A stretch of DNA of 52,318 bases from Candidatus Paceibacter sp. (GTDB lineage: Bacteria; Patescibacteriota; Patescibacteriia; S139-126), in contig DYGA01000006.1 of the NCBI GenBank assembly GCA_020724865.1, forward strand, positions 1-52,318. The letters run 5' to 3'. The notes under the pieces were generated by a model that was given only the letters and a program-made list of their open reading frames with translations, searched no databases and had not been told where the DNA came from. How positions within the stretch are numbered: position 1 is the stretch's first letter; the number at the start of each line of letters is the position of its first letter. The position numbers were made by a program, and so were the translations under genes. Positions 50,388 through 52,318 of this stretch are shown piece after piece.

Positions 50388-51437
50388 TCAATTGGGCACA
50401 ATATTACTTGTAGACGTTACAAAAATTGTCTGAGGTAAGATTCTTCCCGCTTCAATAACTGGCACAATAACAATTTTCAAAAGAACTGATTTATTAAAAT
50501 TTTCAGATAAATAACTAGATAATTCTGAAACTTGAGATTGACTGATTACTTGATCGCTACGTAACGTTACGTTGACATGTAAAATTTTATCGATTTCTTT
50601 TATTTCTAAATCAGATAATTTTGCATTAGGCATTTGAACTTCTAATACCTGTTTTACAACTTTAAATCTTTTCTCTTCGGTGATAGTACGGCTAGTTATA
50701 AAATACAAAGGTATTAAAACGATTAAAAACAAAAGTCCAAACCAACGAATATTTGATCTTCTGACTTCTTTGCCTTCAACCGTCGAAGGACCGCGAAATT
50801 TAACCAATAAAAATAAAACCCCGGCAGAAAATATAATGGCAACTAAATTTGATAGAAACAAAAGTAAACTTCCACCAGCTGAAGTTATATCATTTTGTGA
50901 TAAAGCTAATCCGGTTACAGCCAACGGAGGCACCAAAGCAGCTGCCACCACTACACCAGCCATAGCATTACCCAGTTTTGGATAAGAAATTACAAACGCC
51001 CCAACAAAACCTGAAGCTAAAGCTATAAACAATTCATAAAGTGTGGGATGGGTCCGAGAAATTATTTCCTGACCACTGTTGATATGTGGTAAGAACAGAC
51101 CAATCACTAAAGAAACAATAAAAATAATTACAACAGATTTAATCAAAGTAAATAAAGCTTTCTCAAATATATTTCCCCGCCCCATTAATATTGCCAGAGA
51201 CATTAAAAAAATGGGCCAAACCAAAGGAGCTATCAACATACCGCCAATAACCACTGCAGCAGAATCTATTATTAATCCTAAAGTAATAATAATTGCCGAA
51301 AAAAAACTCAAAATATAAAAATCAAAATCACCCTTAGCATTTTCTTTTATTTGCTCATAAACTTTACTTTGTCGATCGGAAGTAATACGAAAAGATTGCA
51401 TGGACAAAAAATTAGAAAAAATTTTTGGCAAAATCAT
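50388..51437 (-). CDS. DUF389 (TIGR00341-like) membrane protein
   Basis: 349 residues with about six membrane segments. Family phrases SAIIITLGLIIDSAAVVIGGML, IAPLVWPIFLMSLAI and AGVVVAAALVPPLAVTGLAL are clear. A soluble C-terminal region of about 90 residues follows. The function of the family is unknown. Single-gene unit with TGTTATAAT seven bases before the ATG. Confidence 0.9.
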   Translation of the reverse strand: MILPKIFSNFLSMQSFRITSDRQSKVYEQIKENAKGDFDFYILSFFSAIIITLGLIIDSAAVVIGGMLIAPLVWPIFLMSLAILMGRGNIFEKALFTLIKSVVIIFIVSLVIGLFLPHINSGQEIISRTHPTLYELFIALASGFVGAFVISYPKLGNAMAGVVVAAALVPPLAVTGLALSQNDITSAGGSLLLFLSNLVAIIFSAGVLFLLVKFRGPSTVEGKEVRRSNIRWFGLLFLIVLIPLYFITSRTITEEKRFKVVKQVLEVQMPNAKLSDLEIKEIDKILHVNVTLRSDQVISQSQVSELSSYLSENFNKSVLLKIVIVPVIEAGRILPQTIFVTSTSNIVPN

Positions 51438-51444
51438 GATTTTA

Positions 51445-51453
51445 ATTATAACA
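51445..51453 (-). promoter_or_regulatory. Extended -10 promoter, leaderless, for DUF389 gene
   Basis: Minus-strand TGTTATAAT, then seven bases, then ATG at 51437. Same design as 6925-6933 and 49482-49490. Confidence 0.65.
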
Positions 51454-51654
51454 ATGTTTTCCTAGATACAAATTAAAAAAATTCTATTTAAAATATTTAA
51501 AATTTATTAAATTATTAAATGATAGAGCTACTATAATATTACTTAACTATTACTCCATCATAATCAGACTATAGAATCTGTCTGACTAATAAAAATATGT
51601 AAGGAATAAAAACTGGTAACAAAATTTTGTCGTAACTTTAAATTAGTAGCCTTT
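51454..51654. other. Longest unexplained intergenic stretch (about 200 bp)
   Basis: No reading frame of useful length on either strand. It contains a plus-strand TATAAT (about 51534-51539), a TCAGAC...GTCTGA inverted repeat with a 10-base loop at about 51566-51587, and a perfect 12-base palindrome ACAAAATTTTGT near 51619-51630. It could hold the 3' untranslated region of the 181-aa gene or a small RNA; nothing matches a known family. Confidence 0.35.
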
Positions 51655-52200
51655 TTAAAAATTTATTTTCTTGTCTTTAATATATTCCCTGGCAAGTTTA
51701 GCCCGTTCAATAAATATATTTATATAATCTATCAATTTTTCATATTCTGACTTTATGTCTCTATCAACAGCATAATTGCCAAAATTTTTATAATCTAACC
51801 TTTCATTGATAATCCAATCTTTTTTTTCTTCTAATAAAGGTATAATTTCCAGCAACCTTAAATCTAAACTGTCAATATAGTCAATAAATTCTTCATCAGA
51901 CAATAATTCCTGCATTCTTTCTAGACGATCTGTTAATTGTTCAGGTGTAAACAAAAAAGCACCGACTAATTCGTCATTTAAAATATCTGATAAACCTGAT
52001 TCTAAAAAAATTTTTTCATCCAAATCTTTCAACGCTTTTTCTCTGGCTGGACTTTTAAAATAGGATAATTCATTCTTTATATCTTCGTCCGGGGTAATTT
52101 CTTCTCTTTTTGTAATTCTACCCATTGGATTAACCTCATAAGATCCCTTGCCTATGGGCTTAGATTTAAAAAAATTATTCATTTTTTCTTTATTTGACAT
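51655..52200 (-). CDS. Hypothetical acidic helical protein, 181 aa
   Basis: Function not recognised. No signal peptide or membrane segment. The first 40 residues are polar and probably flexible; the rest is strongly helical and acidic (SDEEFIDYIDSLDLRLLEI, about 100-118). It stands alone between tRNA-Glu and a long intergenic region and diverges from the tRNA over 43 bp. The clean ATG frame and even amino-acid use suggest a real gene. Confidence 0.65.
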   Translation of the reverse strand: MSNKEKMNNFFKSKPIGKGSYEVNPMGRITKREEITPDEDIKNELSYFKSPAREKALKDLDEKIFLESGLSDILNDELVGAFLFTPEQLTDRLERMQELLSDEEFIDYIDSLDLRLLEIIPLLEEKKDWIINERLDYKNFGNYAVDRDIKSEYEKLIDYINIFIERAKLAREYIKDKKINF

Positions 52201-52219
52201 TGATTTTTATAAAAATTCT

Positions 52220-52225
52220 TATAAT
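52220..52225 (+). promoter_or_regulatory. Possible -10 box for tRNA-Glu
   Basis: TATAAT 18 bases before the mature 5' end. A TTGACA lies 20 bp further upstream (52194-52199), a longer spacer than ideal, and overlaps the start codon of the divergent 181-aa gene. Confidence 0.4.
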
Positions 52226-52243
52226 ATTAATATATCTTACTTT

Positions 52244-52318
52244 GCCGGTATCGTCTAACGGTTAGGACGCCAGGTTCTCATCCTGGTAATCGGGGTTCGA
52301 TTCCCCGTACCGGTACCA
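52244..52318 (+). tRNA. tRNA-Glu(CUC) with encoded CCA
   Basis: Cloverleaf: acceptor GCCGGTA/TACCGGT (first pair G-U), D arm GTCTAACGGTTAGGAC, anticodon stem CCAGG/CCTGG with loop TTCTCAT (anticodon CTC, reads GAG), T arm CGGGG-TTCGATT-CCCCG, discriminator A, CCA. The D arm and anticodon stem are nearly identical to those of the tRNA-Gln at 1737-1810. The final A of CCA is the last base of the window, so what follows cannot be judged. Confidence 0.95.

Overview
The window looks like a piece of a Candidate Phyla Radiation (Patescibacteria, probably Parcubacteria-like) chromosome. The reasons are AT-rich DNA, very tightly packed genes, an RNA polymerase alpha subunit without its C-terminal domain, shortened alanyl- and prolyl-tRNA synthetases, CPR-style VirD4/TraG-like ATPases with accessory proteins, and an archaeal-type AMP phosphorylase / ribose-1,5-bisphosphate isomerase / RuBisCO set. 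TGA is used as a stop (for example at the ends of proS and the EamA gene), so this is not the recoded SR1/Gracilibacteria group. Lineage is inferred from gene content only.

Layout. 1-1810: a visibly more GC-rich mobile segment, a large serine recombinase abutting the 3' end of tRNA-Gln(CUG), bounded by a perfect 124-bp inverted repeat. 1844-6918 (minus): dnaX operon with a fused VirD4-like ATPase and two CPR-type hypothetical proteins. 6983-9329 (plus): corA and cysS. 9307-14782 (minus): proS-mreB-mreC-mreD-mrdA, the cell-elongation operon. 14904-20840 (minus): mreB paralogue, GT4 glycosyltransferase, delta-prime clamp-loader subunit, beta-propeller lipoprotein, frr, rseP. 20942-28414 (minus): surface polysaccharide locus (flippase, polymerase/ligase, five glycosyltransferases of its own). 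28482-32290 (minus): infA-rpmJ-rpsM-rpsK-rpsD-rpoA-rplQ-rplM-rpsI. 32473-37871: C39-like peptidase, small membrane protein, an orphan plus-strand lipoprotein, alaS, mnmA, uppP. 37929-46766 (minus): one long probable operon running from a sigma-region-4/HARE regulator through a split VirD4-like ATPase pair to the AMP-RuBisCO pathway. 46890-51437 (minus): peroxiredoxin, EamA transporter, phosphoglucose/phosphomannose isomerase, two membrane-anchored DsbA-like proteins, DUF389 protein. 51655-52318: a hypothetical gene and tRNA-Glu(CUC), whose CCA is the last base of the window.

How genes work together. The AMP cluster would turn AMP into adenine plus ribose-1,5-bisphosphate, then RuBP, then 3-phosphoglycerate, feeding scavenged nucleotides into lower glycolysis. 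Its placement behind a DNA-translocase-like ATPase is suggestive for an organism that lives on imported nucleic acid. The mre/mrdA, uppP and polysaccharide genes build the envelope; the Dsb-like, C39 and propeller proteins act at the cell surface.

The most unusual sequence-level observations are (i) the recombinase whose 3' coding end is cut by the tRNA junction, with the apparent natural end lying on the other arm of an inverted repeat; (ii) -10 boxes placed only 6-9 nt before the start codons of at least eight transcription units, pointing to leaderless or nearly leaderless mRNAs, with almost no Shine-Dalgarno sequences; and (iii) one gene, the orphan lipoprotein at 33587, that carries a textbook Shine-Dalgarno sequence. 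No CRISPR array, rRNA or insertion sequence was seen, and no stretch above 300 bases lacks a gene.
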